Assembly: GCA_003427395.1 (NCBI GenBank)
Contig: BFEA01000013.1
Location: 2,580,435-2,644,434 of the forward strand
Reading direction: 5' to 3'
Length of the DNA: 64,000 bases
DNA from: Chara braunii
Taxonomy: Eukaryota; Streptophyta; Charophyceae; Charales; Characeae
Shown: in pieces, positions 21,938 through 33,160 of the stretch
How positions within the stretch are numbered: the first letter of the stretch is position 1
Layout of the letters: each line of letters opens with the position of its first letter
Notes under the pieces: generated by a model
Databases searched by the model: none
Told to the model about the DNA's origin: nothing
Seen by the model: only the letters and a program-made list of their open reading frames with translations
Program-made: the position numbers and the translations under genes

Positions 21938-22551
21938 TTAATATATGGGCTTGGGCCCAGGCATCAAAGTTTTGACAGTAGCCATGTTGCTGAACTAGAC
22001 TATTTAACCATCGTGCTGCTGAACCCTCCAAAAAGGAAGCAGCGACTACAACTTCCAACTCTGGCCTTGTGAGCTTGTGCCTCGACATAGGTAGGCACAG
22101 TCCTCACCCAGGTGTCCAGGTCCTCGTCCTTTTTCTTGCCGCCAAAGAAGGTTTAGGACTCAACAAGGGAATCTTGGGCATCCACTTCATGGATTGGATT
22201 GGCCCTGGTTTATTGTTGCAGGGGCTGCATAGCCACCGAGACAGGTTGCTGCTGCATGCTAATTTGAGCCTGCCCTGATGATGGGACTGTAGCTGTCACC
22301 ATCATCGATGGTACGGGAGAAGTGCTAAGAAACGGACCACTAAGTGCTGCAAAACCACATGAAGGAGGCATGCCAAACATAGGGGGAAAAGAGGGTCCTA
22401 CCGGCGACGGCGTCACTGAGGTACCGGCAACCGAAGGGGGAGCTACAGAATATTGAGGCTGCCTCATCACTGGGCGAGGAGAGTGCAGTGCCAGAATTCG
22501 GTTTTGGTCGACCACTAGTCCAGCCAGCACATTCTGCTGGACAACCTGCAT

Positions 22552-23035
22552 TTCCGCCACACAAAGAAGCGAGCGACGCAGCCACTGAATTGCAGGATCC
22601 AGCGTTGACTCGTCTAGTGCTTCTAGTCTTCCTAACTCCTGCCTCTTAGTTCCTAATCTAGCTTTTCTCAATATAGCTTTTTCTCTCCTCGCTGCTGCTT
22701 CTCTTAAGTGCTGCTGCAACTCGTCATGAAGAGCTTCTGCTTGGAGGATCTCGTAATCCTCTGACGTGAGAGGAGACTACTGGCTGACTGTGTTTCCGCC
22801 ACACAAAGAAGCGAGCGACGCAGCGACTGAATTGCAGGATCCAGCATTGACTCATCTAGTGCTTCTAGTCTTACTAACTCCTGCCTCTTAGTCCCTAGTT
22901 TAGCTTTTCTCAATATAACTTTCGCTCTCCTCGCTATTGCGTCTCTCAACTGCTGCCGCAACTCATCATTAAGAGCTTCTGCTTGGAGGATCTCGTAATC
23001 CTTCGACGTGAGAGGAGACTGCTGGCTGACTGACT
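22552..23035. repeat. 242-bp tandem duplication in element A gag
   Basis: TTCCGCCACACAAAGAAGCG starts at 22552 and again at 22794. The units run through to about 23035 with few differences. As 242 is not a multiple of three, the duplication also shifts the gag frame. Confidence 0.92.
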
Positions 23036-23312
23036 GGACCCTAAGAGACACCCTGACTAACACCAGACGAAGAGGCCTGGGACAAGGCCTATGACATGGC
23101 CTGTGATATGGCAGAGGTGGTAGCCATTGCGGCCTCGACGCTAGCTGTTGCTGCCCTAGACCTCCGTAATGTCACCCTCTCGCTGGCAGCCTCCTTTCCT
23201 CTCCTAGAACTAACTCCTGGAGAGTGATCGGTCGACTGAGAGCACATATGCGGGTAACTCTAATGTCTTCCACTGATCGTTCCTCCTCCTCGTTACTAAC
23301 TGCTTCACTCAT

Positions 23313-24484
23313 GAGCTATAGTGTTGTGTGATCTAAACTAGAATCCACACTGAATCCTACCTCAGCATGACACCCAACCGAGTAAAAATAGACAACTAAT
23401 TTGGTCAGCCTGGAGAAAAGTGGTAAAGTGGTAAACAACAACCAATGTCAGGTCCTAAATGTAACTCTATTGCTATTTTTAGATCATTCTAAAACAGAAT
23501 GCAATGCAACATAGAATGGTCTGTTTATCAGTTGTCACCAAATCCGTACAACTTAATAGCCAAAAATAAAAATAAATTACCTGTGGAGATGCATGTTGGA
23601 TGGCAGTTTATCTAATCAGTTCCACAGTGAACAGTTGTCGGCATCCCCCCTCCCCCTGAATCGCTCTTGACTAGTCACTTGTGTCGACGTCCTGAGCATC
23701 TGGTTGAGCAACGTGTCTAAAAGGTGTGCAATCCGGCCCACCCCTGTGCCCCAAGTATATACTAAGCCTGCCAGCCCTGCACTTTGTTTACCCTCGCATG
23801 CAACGAGCCTTACTTCCGGTTGATCTGGCTGATCAAGAGTCAGTTTAAGGACAACCCCCAAGGTCCTCAGCGCCGCAAACAGGACAACGATCGCAGCCAG
23901 GGTTCAACCGGGACCCACCAGAAATATTTATAGACGGTCTGGTGAGCGTCTCTTATAGGGATGGCATGCCCAACATGACCTCTATTGCCCAGCAAGCAGA
24001 ACCAAGGACTTGGGGCAACGCATGCATGTACTAGTCCCAACGGGTTGGCATGGTGACCGTGACCCGAGTGCTTCGTCCAGGGCCCTTCAGAGGCTTCCCC
24101 GTCTCCCCCCAGCTTGCTGCCCAGGAAGAATGTCGACTCTCAAGGTTGAGCTCTCGCGACACCTCACATTGAGAAGACTCTCAAAACAAAACTCGCTTCC
24201 TCACGGTAAGAAGCAGTGAAGAGGGTAGAAAAGGAAGAGAGCTACATACCTCAAATGCTTGCCTCGGCACAACAAACAGCAAAATGCAGTTCCACCTCTG
24301 CTTAAATGCCACGTCAGCAAGTTCTCATCATCCAGCGTACACCCCTATGTCACCACATAGCCTTCGTGGCGTGCCCACATGACCCTGCGCTGCCTATCGT
24401 CCAACGCCCAAGCCTTAAAACTGCCCCACACCACATGCGAAGCACCGAACAACTCTTGCGAAGAACCAGTAAGCGTAGTTCGAA
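23313..24484 (-). other. Element A leader between primer site and gag
   Basis: No convincing frame. The sequence is related to the leaders of C (27876-29188) and D (33161-34412), sharing words such as TTGAGAGTCGACATTCT and CTTGGGGCA. It probably holds packaging signals, but nothing specific can be identified. Confidence 0.65.
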
Positions 24485-24500
24485 CCAGCTCCGATACCAA
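24485..24500 (-). other. Primer binding site of element A (initiator Met tRNA)
   Basis: Minus strand TGGTATCGGAGCTGG starts three bases after the LTR end CCTTGCA. It complements the 3' end of plant initiator tRNA-Met except for one G in place of A, which could pair as G-U. Confidence 0.85.
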
Positions 24501-24502
24501 AT

Positions 24503-24873
24503 TGCAAGGAAAATGAGCGATAGTGAGATGACAGAATCCATATTGCACAATCACATTGAAAGCCAGAAAGTCCCACCGTGTCCAAAAAGTAGCATTGCAC
24601 CAATAATACACCAATGGAGAATCGTAACACTGAAACCGAATGTCAATGAGAGCTTACTCTCATCTTCACCAACATAAGAGTCCAGGCCCTTCCCCCTACT
24701 TGGCGCTCGGTGCCCAGACCACTCCCATACAACTACTATCTGCCTAAGAATTGACAATGCAACTGTTGACGCCAGCAGCCACCGAAGTACTTGAAGATAA
24801 TGCCCAATGCAGACCATCGCCAATACCAAGTATGAGCCCTCAAATCATCATCCTCATCTCTCTCTCCGTCTCT

Positions 24874-24913
<40 letters not shown>

Positions 24914-25129
24914 NNNNNNNNNNNNNNNNNNNNNNNNNNNNNNNNNNNNNNNNNNNNNNNNNNNNNNNNNNNNNNNNNNNNNNNNNNNNNNNNNNNNNNN
25001 NNNNNNNNNNNNNNNNNNNNNNNNNNNNNNNNNNNNNNNNNNNNNNNNNNNNNNNNNNNNNNNNNNNNNNNNNNNNNNNNNNNGTCTTTCTCCCTTGTCT
25101 GCCCTCTGTACACCCGAAGACCACCAGTG

Positions 25130-25165
<36 letters not shown>

Positions 25166-25765
25166 TTCTCCCTTGTCTGCCCTCTGTACACCCGAAGACC
25201 ACCAGTGCGCCTTGCTGTTTATCCAAGCCCAACCAGCTATGGAAGCTGGGATATGGCGCTGCTCACAACAGTGCCCTTCTTCCTACACAACCGCACGTGC
25301 GCAGCACCTTCCCCCAACGCTAGCAGCAGCACGCGTGCAATTGCTCCAGCAAGTGGCCGAATCCGCTGCCAGGCAGCAAACTCTTTCCTACATGGAAAGA
25401 GTCTGGCCTGGCCTGCGGCCTGGCTGGGCTGGGTGTGCACCCAGAAGTTTCTGGTAGGCCCCAGGTAGTTGGGCCTCTGCTGCGGTTGTTGGGCCTCGTT
25501 TAGTTAAGCCTCCCAACTATCTGTGTATGTCGCTGTGAATGTGGCCCAGGGCCTGCATTTCAGAAAAGGCCTAGACGGTCGTGGAAAGTGTTTGCTGCTC
25601 GGGTCCTGGGTTCCCTCAATCAACTGACGCGACATAACTGCCTGAACCCCAAATACGAAATTGACAGCATTCGGCCTCTCGTGGTTTGTTAGGCCCGCCT
25701 TCACTTAGGGCGGGCACACTTGCATAAGGGGCCCCTTAGCCTTGCCGAGGAGCCACATCCTTGCA
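24503..25765 (-). mobile_element. Element A 5' LTR (contains sequence gap)
   Basis: Pairs with 15595-16594. It is longer because of a CT expansion around a gap and because the block GTCTTTCTCCCTTGTCTGCC...CACCAGTGC is present twice (25084-25131 and 25161-25208), where the 3' LTR has one copy. Ends CACATCCTTGCA. Confidence 0.9.
24914..25083. other. Assembly gap, 170 N
   Basis: Run of N within a (CT)n tract of LTR A. Frames reported through it have no meaning. Confidence 0.99.
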
Positions 25766-25938
25766 CATAAGAAATCACAAAAATAATTCGGCGAAATATT
25801 TCAAGAAAAAAAAGAAAGTACTCGCGATTCTCAGAAATTTCCGATTTCGTAGTTACAAATTTTGCGCAAAACAAGGGATTTCGATTTCTGAAAAAAAAAT
25901 TGAAATGACAACTAGGCAGAGTTGAATCAGGAACGAAT

Positions 25939-25983
<45 letters not shown>

Positions 25984-26080
25984 GACCTAATTAACCAAAA
26001 ACCAATCAATCAATCACTCGATCAGTCGATTCGGTTGATTGATCGATCGATAATATGGGAGTCCAAATTCACCAAGGCAA
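25766..26080 (-). other. Element B leader, segment 3 with (AATC)n
   Basis: The part of B's leader next to its primer site. It carries an (AATC)n tract at 25938-25984, more AATC/GATC words to 26053, and AT-rich AATTCGGCGAAATA sequence. No coding potential. Confidence 0.75.
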
Positions 26081-26092
26081 CTCCGATACCAA
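26081..26092 (-). other. Primer binding site of element B (initiator Met tRNA)
   Basis: Minus strand TTGGTATCGGAG lies one base after the LTR end GCATGCTTCA. Confidence 0.85.
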
Positions 26093-26093
26093 C

Positions 26094-26543
26094 TGAAGCA
26101 TGCTCAACCGAGCAATGCATGGGGAGCCAAGGATCCTCAAAGTGATGAAATGGACTCGACTGGACAATGCAGTGTCAGCAAAACATCAACGACAGTGTAC
26201 ATCCAGATACATACAAAAATGGCACAAAGTAGTGCAACGAAAGACTCAAGAATATGACCTCACCCGTGAGATACTGACGTGACATCCCATCATACATCAC
26301 TCGTGTGAGAGGGAGGAGGGACCGCATACATAGACGAAAGGTCCCTCCTTGCACACTCACATGGGGGAGGTGCCATAAATGAGAGATGGGGGAAGAGGCG
26401 AGATGAAGATGGAGGCAAGGGAGAAGACGAGACCGCGATAGCGAAGTCCAAAATAGTCTCCCTGTCGAAAGTCCAATCAATGTCTGCCACGAAAATGTCG
26501 GATCAGATCTCGGGTATCATGCTCAAAGTCACGTCTGCTAGTA

Positions 26544-26625
<82 letters not shown>

Positions 26626-26626
26626 N

Positions 26627-26672
<46 letters not shown>

Positions 26673-27434
26673 AAAGAAGAAGAAGAAGAAGAAGAAGAAG
26701 AAGGAAGGAGGAAGAAGAGGGGGGAGGGCGAGAACAGATAGAAGAGGAAGAAGATGTTGTCCTCCTCGCTGTCTCACCTGCAAGTAACTGCTGCCAAGTA
26801 CTGATGTCGCCGGCGTATGCTGTGTTGCAGGTCGCTGGAGCCAGATCCAGCTATGGCGCCCAAGTACGTACTCGAACGTTGCAGGTATGGCCTCCGCCCT
26901 TTCTCCCTATCTCCTCCCCTACCTCTAGCATAGCATAGCGCTGTTGCGTGTGGTGCTGGTCCAGCAGTGTGTCTCCCAAGAAGTGAGCTACTCGAACTGT
27001 GTGTGTGCCCAGCCGCGACCCAGCTATAAGTAGCGCTGGGCCGGGCTGGGCGCGCCTCTGAGGGTGGCCTCAAGACCGCTAAATACATCAAAAGACTTCA
27101 AACCCCACTCACTTTGGGCCCCTGTCGGGCGTCCAGGCCATGTTGCTGATGCAGTAAGGTGCAAAAAACGCGCCTGGCCTTGCTCTTGTGTACCCAGCCC
27201 AAGGCGTAGCCTTGGGACCTGCAAGTCCGAAACAACGTCTGCACAGACAAAAATAGGACAACAAATAAGTGAGTAAATAAATAAATAAAGAAATGCTGGC
27301 TGAAAACGAAACCTGCGGCCTGGGGGCCGACGTGTGCCTCCAGGGCACATGTCTGATGGGCACGCGGCCTGGGGGGCCCTCAACAACCGTCTGGCCCCTG
27401 AAATGGCGCCCGTGTGCAGGCTCAGCATGTAACT
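26094..27434 (-). mobile_element. Element B 5' LTR
   Basis: Aligns with 6221-7402 from the first base (TGAAGCATGCTCAAYCGAGC). Its outer end reads GCATGTAACT, where the partner has GCATGTAACA, so the terminal T of the minus-strand TG has mutated. It has a CT tract of about 120 bp (26548-26668) and a GAA tract to 26702. Confidence 0.9.
26548..26702. repeat. Expanded (CT)n-(GAA)n microsatellite in LTR B (5')
   Basis: Roughly 60 CT units with one N, then about 10 GAA units. The partner LTR has about 10 CT and 15 GAA. Ser-Leu frames through it are artefacts. Confidence 0.95.
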
Positions 27435-27858
27435 GTGGTATTCGTGTATGAGGGAGAAGACGTGGGTGATGTTGTCAAGGGTGAGAGAGAGAGAGAGATG
27501 AGGTTGATGATGTGAGGGCACGTACCTGGTCTTGGCGATGGGCTACGAGGGCCGACGTCTTCATATACTTCAGTTCGGTTGCTGACGTCAATAGAATGCA
27601 TTGTCAAATCGTAGGCTGCTAGTAAGCTGTGTGATAGTAGTCTGGGTGTTGAGCGCCAAGTAGGAGAAAATATTCTGGATACGTATGTTAGTGGTGGCGA
27701 GAGTATGCTCTCATTGACATTCGGATTCAGTGCTTTGGTTCTCTGCTGGTGGAATATCAGTGCATTACTGCTTTATGGACAGTGTTGGACTTGCTGGCTT
27801 TCAATGTGATTTTGCACTTCGGATTTATGTCCTTTCATTATCACTCATTTTCGTTGCA
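27435..27858 (+). mobile_element. Element C, 5' LTR, second part
   Basis: Continuation of 5703-6220 after element B. It ends TTTTCGTTGCA, followed two bases later by a primer site. It shares ACATTCGGATTCAGTG and TTTCAATGTGATT with the A-family LTR ends. Confidence 0.8.
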
Positions 27859-27860
27859 AT

Positions 27861-27875
27861 TGGTATCAGAGCTGG
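27861..27875 (+). other. Primer binding site of element C (initiator Met tRNA)
   Basis: TGGTATCAGAGCTGG, an exact match to the standard plant initiator-Met site for its first 11 bases. Confidence 0.9.
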
Positions 27876-29188
27876 CTCGAGCCGCTCTAACGGCGTTGTT
27901 TGGTGATTCGCTGGATATGGTGGGGTAGTGATAACGCTTGTGCGTTGGTGATTGGCAGCCCAAGGTCGTGTGGGCGCGCCAGGAAGGCTATGTAGTGACA
28001 TATAGGGGTGCACGCTGGATGATGAGAACTTGCTGATGAACTGCATTGTATTGTGGATTGCGAGGCGTCGAGACGTCATCATAAATGCACGTTAGGTTAC
28101 TGGTGAGAAATTTGTGGTTGGGGGCAGCACTATGAGGTACTTTGATCTTTACCTTATTTACCCTCTTCGTTGCTTCTTACCATGAGGAAGTGAGTTCTGT
28201 CTTGAGAGTCCTCTCATTCTGAGGTGTCGTGAGCGCTCAACCTTGAGAGTCGACATTCTTCCTGCGGAGCAAGCTGGTGGGAGACTAGTGTTGCCTCTGA
28301 AGGGCCCTAGAGGAAGCACTCGGGACTAGTACGTGGATGCTTTGTCGCTTGACCTTTGGTCTGCTTGTTGCGCTGTAAAGGTCATGTCGGGCAGGCCAGC
28401 CCTATGAGGGAGAGACGAGTACCATACCGTCTATAAAGAGACTTCGACGGGGATACAGGACGTGCTGTCCGCGAGTATAAAAATAGTACGGTCGGGGCTG
28501 GTCAGTTCTGCTTAGACTTGGGGCATAGGGGTGGCCAACCTGCTGGGACTAGAGCACGCATGCTTTGTTGCTTGTCCTCTGATGTGCTTGCTGCGCTGTA
28601 GAGGTCATGTCGGGCAGGCCAGCCCTATGAGGGAGAGATGAGTATCATACCGTCTATAAAGAGACACCGGCGGGGATACACGACCGGGGCTGTACGCGAG
28701 TATAAAAATAGTACGGTCGGGGCTGGCCAGTTCTGCATAGACTTGGGGCACAGGGGTGGGCTGATTGCACATCTTCAGACACACCGCTAAACCAGAACTT
28801 CAGGACGTTGACACAAAGTGACTACTCGAGAAGAGTACAAGGGAAGGGAAGATCCAGTAAACTGTGCGATTGTTATTTATTGTAAAATTCCATTTTGCAT
28901 GCACATGTTCAAATGATTTTGTTTTTATTTTTGATTAGTTAGTTGTGACGGACTTTGCTACGACTAATAGACGGCAGCAGATAGAGTATTTAATATTCTT
29001 GGCTGCATTGCAATCTGTTTCAGAGTAGTCAAAAGTAGGATAAAATTGTTTGTAGGAATCAGAGATTATATGTTGTTACCACTTTACTAGTTTCTGACAA
29101 AGTTGGACCGAACATTGATTTCATTTTATTTATGTTGCGGTAGGTCCCATTGAGGACTCCAGTACAGATCGCAGGCCACACATAGCTC
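27876..29188 (+). other. Element C leader
   Basis: Untranslated sequence between primer site and gag. It contains the 225-bp duplication at about 28322-28772 and otherwise nothing recognisable. Confidence 0.7.
28322..28772 (+). repeat. ~225-bp tandem duplication with TATA-like motif in element C leader
   Basis: TGTCGGGCAGGCCAGCCC, CCGTCTATAAAGAGAC and GAGTATAAAAATAGTACGG each occur twice, the last at 28473 and 28698. The units differ at several positions. TATAAAAATAG resembles a TATA box but lies downstream of the LTR, so a promoter role is speculative. Confidence 0.85.
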
Positions 29189-31590
29189 ATGAGCGGAGAT
29201 GAGGGAGTGGTTGAAGAACTAGACCAGGGAGATAGGAGACTTACCGTAGACGAGCACTTAGTCGGTCGATCACTTTCTCGGTGTTACAGTCAGGAAACTG
29301 CGGAGAGAAGCTAGGGAGAGGGCCACATTGCAGAGGGCTAGGGCAGCAGCAGCCAATGTTGAGAGGGCACTAGCAGCAGCTACAGCAGCAGAAGCTAGAG
29401 CTCCATTAGAGGCAGCCATGGGTACCGCTTGGCTATGTCACAGGCCTTGTCCCAAGCCTCTTCGTCAGGAGTAAGTCAGGGTATGTCGGGTCAACCATGA
29501 GTCAGAGTGTTGGCTTGCAGGTCAGCCAACAACAACCTATGTCAGATGAGGACTACGAGATTGCAGAAGCAAATGCAACCCACGCAGAGCTACAACGCCA
29601 GTTGTAGGAAGTAAAGGAGAGAGAAGAGAAAGGGCTAGAATCAGAAAAGCCAGGCTAGGGGCAAGAATGCAGGACCTAGGCAGAGGCTATAGATGAGTCA
29701 ACATTAGACCATGTTGCTAGAGCCCTTCAGAACTCTTTGTTGAGTGTTGCTGAAGCACAGGCTGTGAAGCAGGAACTGTTGGCCAAGCTAGTAGCCGACC
29801 AGAACAGGATTCCGGCTGCTGTACAGACGCCTCAACCCATGGTGAGGCAACCGCAAGGTGCTATAGTTCCCCTACGGTTGCAGGTCCAATAATGGTCTTG
29901 CTGTCGGTGGGACCATCATTTTCCCCTATGTTTGGCATACCTCCATCAAGTGGTTTAGTAGTAGGTAGTAGCGGGGAGATTCCAGTTTCTTCTTCACTTC
30001 GACACTCAACGGCTGCTGCTACAGGGCCGCCGCATGTACAAATTTTTGTGCAACAGTTACCGCCGCAGCAGCAAGTGTCACCGTAGTGGTCTGGTCCGCT
30101 GGTTTCACAACCAATGCAGCAGGCACAAGGTGCTTTACAGCCGATGTAGTGGACACCCAAGATACCCTTGTCGGGTCTTAAACCCCTCTGGTGATAAGAA
30201 GAAGGAAGAGAACCTAGATACGTGGGGGAGGATTGTGCTTACGTATGTGAGGCACAAACCCACAAGGACCAAGGAAGAGTTTATCGTCCCTAGATCCTTC
30301 CTAGAAGGATCTGCAGCTAGATGGTTGAATGGAGTAGTGCGGCAACAAGGATATGGTCAAAAATTTGATGGCTGGGCACAAGCCCGGACATTGGAGGAGT
30401 TCGTACGGATGGTCTACAAGAGGTGGCATGACCCTCAAGGGGCTTAGAAAGTCACCGACTCGTTAGCTAATCTGGGATTGAAGATATACCGAACAGTTCG
30501 CGAGGTGACAGACGTCGTAGAATAACTCGTTGTTGTTCCTGACAACTTGTTTGCGATGTCTGCCCACAAATGTTAAAAATAACTTGGTCGATGAGACCTC
30601 CATAGATGCGCATAACTTCGCCTTGTTCAACAAGAAAGCCATAGACATGTAGACTAAGCTTCCTCAAGGTTGGAGGAAGAAGGGAAATCTCATGTTCGTT
30701 GACCACGATGGTCAAGCGGCTGGCATTGATGACTTCTTTGACCTTGGGGAAGAGACAAAGTTAGATGTGAGCGGGGATTCTTCAGATGGTGGAGGATTGT
30801 GCTTACGTATGTGAGGCACAAACCCACAAGGACCGAGGAAGAGGTTATCGTCCCTGGATCCTTACTAGAAGGATCTGCAGCTAGATGGTTGAATGGAGTA
30901 GTGCGGCATCAAGGATATGGTAAAAAATTCGATGGCTGGGCACAAGCCCGGACATTGGAGGAGTTCGTACGGATGGTCTACAAGAGGTGGCATGACCCTC
31001 AAGGGGCTTAGAAAGTCACCGACTCGTTAGCCAATCTGGGATTGAAGAGATACCGAACAGTTCGCGAGGTGACAGACGTCGTAGAATAACTCGTTGTTGT
31101 TCCTGACAACTTGTTTGCGATGTCTGCCCACAAATGTCAAAAATAAGTTGGTCGATGAGACCTCCATAGATGTGCATAATTTCGCCTTAAGGTTGGAGGA
31201 AGAACGGAAATCTCATGTTCGTTGATGACTTCTTTGACCTTGGGGAAGAGACAAAGTTAGATGGGAGCGGGGATTCTTCAGATGGTGGAGTAGCGGTGCC
31301 CATTAGAGAAAAGAGTAAGGGGGTCGGGAAATAGAAGGCAAGCCGGTCCAAGGGTCAGAGTGACCAAGGACCACCCATATAGGTGAAGCGTGGTCTGGAG
31401 TACGAGGTGTGGCGAGACCGTGTTGCACGAGGCACTTGCCTAAATTGTGCGTAGTCTGGGCACACAATGGCCAAGTGCAAGAGTAAGCGGGTTGCTAGGA
31501 AGGTCGGGTCCTATATTGTGACAGTCGGGTCTCCCAACTCCTATGGTGCTTCTGCGAGCACTTCGCAGGGAAACACCTCGGGCCAGTAGG
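29189..31590 (+). pseudogene. Element C gag (broken, with 564-bp duplication)
   Basis: Starts ATG at 29189 (MSGDEGVVEELDQGDRRLTV), like A and D. It becomes unreadable after about 45 codons. An Ala-rich part (29340-29420), then Gln/Pro/Ser linker sequence, leads to the capsid core. That core reads NLDTWGRIVLTYVRHKPTR, RSFLEGSAARWLNGVVRQQGYGQ and FDGWAQARTLEEFVRMVYKRWHDPQG (30205-30447). A tandem duplication repeats this core at 30790-31011. The nucleocapsid region (31390-31480) keeps only part of a knuckle (LNC...SGHTMAKCK, with TAG in place of the second Cys). Stop codons and frameshifts are frequent. Confidence 0.85.
30226..31289 (+). repeat. 564-bp tandem duplication in element C gag
   Basis: GGAGGATTGTGCTTACGTAT at about 30227 recurs at 30791, and both units end in GGGGATTCTTCAGATGGTGGAG. 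The second copy has two internal deletions of roughly 35-45 bases. The offset 564 is a multiple of three, unlike the duplication in A. Confidence 0.9.
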
Positions 31591-31639
31591 AGTGTTAGTC
31601 ACTCTTTAGTGATGAAGTGGTTATGTCACCTTCTCCATT

Positions 31640-31796
31640 TCAGACGATGGCCAAGGCTATTGACCCCATGATCGCCCCACAGACAGATCCAGACCAATCA
31701 ATGCTCTGTTGGATGGATGTGTCCGAGTCCTGAGTGGTTAGAGAAAGACCCTAGAGACTCTTGGGCGATGTTGAACAAAGGTCCAAAGGGTGAACA
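31640..31796 (+). pseudogene. Element C protease N-terminal fragment
   Basis: Decayed frames correspond to the start of the A protease region (A: DVSESLEELQTKWLGKDPRDSW; here MDVSES, then EKDPRDSWAMLNKGPKGEQ). The match stops exactly at 31796 where the small inverted-repeat element begins. The catalytic part and roughly 390 bp that A has downstream are missing. No enzyme remains. Confidence 0.75.
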
Positions 31797-31956
31797 ACCA
31801 CGCATCTTCTCATTTTGAATGCTGCGCTTGGTTGTTTTTTTTTTTGGAGGGGGGGGTAGAGTACCAAGAACAAACGAAATGGGACCTAGGCTCGCCAAAA
31901 CTCGACGCGTAGTGAAAATCAAGGTCGGTAAAAACAAGCCCGGAGGTATTAGTGGT
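31797..31956 (+). mobile_element. Short copy of the TTAA inverted-repeat element in element C
   Basis: The right end GGAGGTATTAGTGGT (31942-31956) followed by TTAA (31957-31960) matches the 21114-21937 element. The inner ~90 bp also align (ATGGGACCTAGGCTCG and GGTCGGTAAAAACAAG here; ATGGGACCTAGGCTCG and GGTTGGCAAAAACAGG there, minus strand). The left end ACCACGCATCTTCTC is a weaker match and lacks TTAA, and protease sequence is missing beside it. A deletion probably removed the true left flank. Confidence 0.75.
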
Positions 31957-31960
31957 TTAA

Positions 31961-32052
31961 GGCTAGCAGACTAGTGGAGAACTATGGTTACATGTGCGCG
32001 TCGTCTTTCTATAACTATTATTAACAAAATCGAGAGGAAGGTACGTACCTAG
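31961..32052 (+). pseudogene. Element C pol N-terminal fragment, interrupted by element D
   Basis: The frame reads VENYGYMCASSFYNYY, stop, QNREEGTY, matching A (VENYGCMCASSFYNYYKQNRQEGMY). It stops at CTAG (32049-32052). The next codons, LVFVSEKG, are found at 44342-44365 directly after element D's 3' LTR, which proves the split. Nothing after that matches pol. Confidence 0.9.
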
Positions 32053-32407
32053 CGCGAGGCCACAACCGCCCTGAGCATCTTGGGCCTATCAACAAGGATG
32101 GGCGACCTAAGTGAAGGGGGTTTTGTAAAATCACATGAGGCCTATTTCGACCTTTTTCACAATGTGGGGCTCAAACAGTTACCTCGCGTCAGTTGGTTGA
32201 ATGGACCCAGGTTATGGGTAACAGTATCCGGCCAAGGGCTCCTAGGCCCTTCTTGTGTTCTCTAGAAACAGGCCCTGGGACAGACAAGAGGCACAAACTG
32301 CGCACAGCATGCCCGACAGTTGGACACGCGTTACCACCCGGGGCCCTAAGGAATATTTGGCCTCAGCCACTTGGGGCCGACTGGAAGCTTCTGGGGAACA
32401 AATAAGG

Positions 32408-32440
<33 letters not shown>

Positions 32441-33145
32441 GTTGGTGGGTGAACAAATAAGGCTAAACCCAAACTTTTCAATTCGAGTTTCGCAGTTGCC
32501 GCTCCCTTGCGGCGGACGTTCCCAGCGGGTTCGAAGGCCGGGGCGCGGCCCAACGCAGCCAGGCAGCACGCAGCAGGCAGGCGACTTCGATAAAGGAAAG
32601 TGCATGCCTCCGCATTTGGCATTCGGGCACTCGCGACTTATGCGCAAGCGCTGCTGCGCCAACTGTTGGAGCGAGTGCCTACGCGCTCACGGGGGAGCAG
32701 GGAAGACGTAGGCAGCCATAGCCAAGCTGGCCTGCGCGTTGCTGGATGGGGCGCATGGTGGTCCTTGGGTGCACGTGGCATTTGTGTGGGGGATCGAGGT
32801 TGTGAGTGGAGCGTGAGACATACCTGGTGCTTGAGGCGAACGACATTGGGCGAGATCAGCTCGTACTTCGGGAAGCTGTTGACATCACCAGCGATATTGT
32901 AGATAGGCTAGATAGGATCTGCCATACGTAGTTTGGGCGTTGAGCGCCGGGTAGAGATTCAACATTGGTTCATTGTTGATGATGATGAGACTATTCCAAC
33001 ATTGTCACTTGTGAGCTTTTGTTGTGCTCTTATTTGGTGGAAATGGAGTTGCAATTCTGCTTTTGGTTCGAGGTGAAGACTATCTGGTTTCATGTGTATG
33101 ATGCTGCTTGGTTTTTGGAATTCGCTATCACTCATTTTCCTTGCA
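32053..33145 (+). mobile_element. Element D 5' LTR
   Basis: Begins CGCGAGGCCACAACCGCCCTGAGC and ends CATTTTCCTTGCA. It carries the family marker in decayed form (GACCTAAGTGAAGGGGG). It aligns with 43177-44341 but lacks that copy's 211-bp duplication. Confidence 0.9.
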
Positions 33146-33148
33146 TTT

Positions 33149-33160
33149 TGGTATCGGAGT
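33149..33160 (+). other. Primer binding site of element D
   Basis: TGGTATCGGAGT three bases after the LTR end. Initiator-Met type with one substitution. Confidence 0.85.

Larger units (their letters stand above)
20268..23312 (-). pseudogene. Element A gag (interrupted by TTAA element and a duplication)
   Basis: Start ATG at 23312 (MSEAVSNEEEERSVEDIRV). It matches the ATG of C gag (MSGDEGVVEEL) and D gag (MSGRENPEPDD). A helical, Arg/Leu-rich part (KDYEILQAEALNDELRQQL, LRKAKLGTKRQEL) is present twice because of a 242-bp tandem duplication that shifts frame. A Gln/Pro/Ser linker follows (22450-22210). The capsid part reads EDLDTWVR, AARWLNSLVQQHGY and FDAWAQAHIL, is cut at 21941 by the inserted element, and resumes at 21109 with NDFVRTLYNRWHDLKG. 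A nucleocapsid (20870-20340) has an intact CCHC knuckle, CPICGNYGHTSRTC. Confidence 0.87.
15595..25765 (-). mobile_element. Element A, Ty3/gypsy chromovirus, full length
   Basis: About 10.2 kb on the minus strand. It has 5' LTR 25765-24503, primer site, leader, gag, protease, RT, RNase H, integrase, chromodomain, polypurine tract and 3' LTR 16594-15595. Terminal sequence is TGCAAGGA/TCCTTGCA. The flanking four bases are CAGA (15591-15594) and CATA (25766-25769), a possible duplication with one change. The LTRs align throughout but differ at many sites, so the insertion is not recent. Gag carries a nested TTAA-flanked element. Confidence 0.88.
6221..27434 (-). mobile_element. Element B, Ty3/gypsy chromovirus, full span including nested insertions
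   Basis: Reading on the minus strand, it has a 5' LTR (27434-26094), an initiator-Met primer site (26092-26081), an AT-rich leader, gag, protease, RT, RNase H, integrase with chromodomain, a polypurine tract and a 3' LTR (7402-6221). The leader is interrupted by a lone LTR (13999-15250) and by element A (15595-25765). A GTGG duplication flanks it (6217-6220 and 27435-27438). The two LTRs match closely base for base apart from microsatellite length and scattered substitutions. Many stops and frameshifts make it non-autonomous. Confidence 0.85.

Noticed and set aside
24736-25457. Long frames around 24914-25083
   Set aside because: They are read through 170 N and CT repeats.
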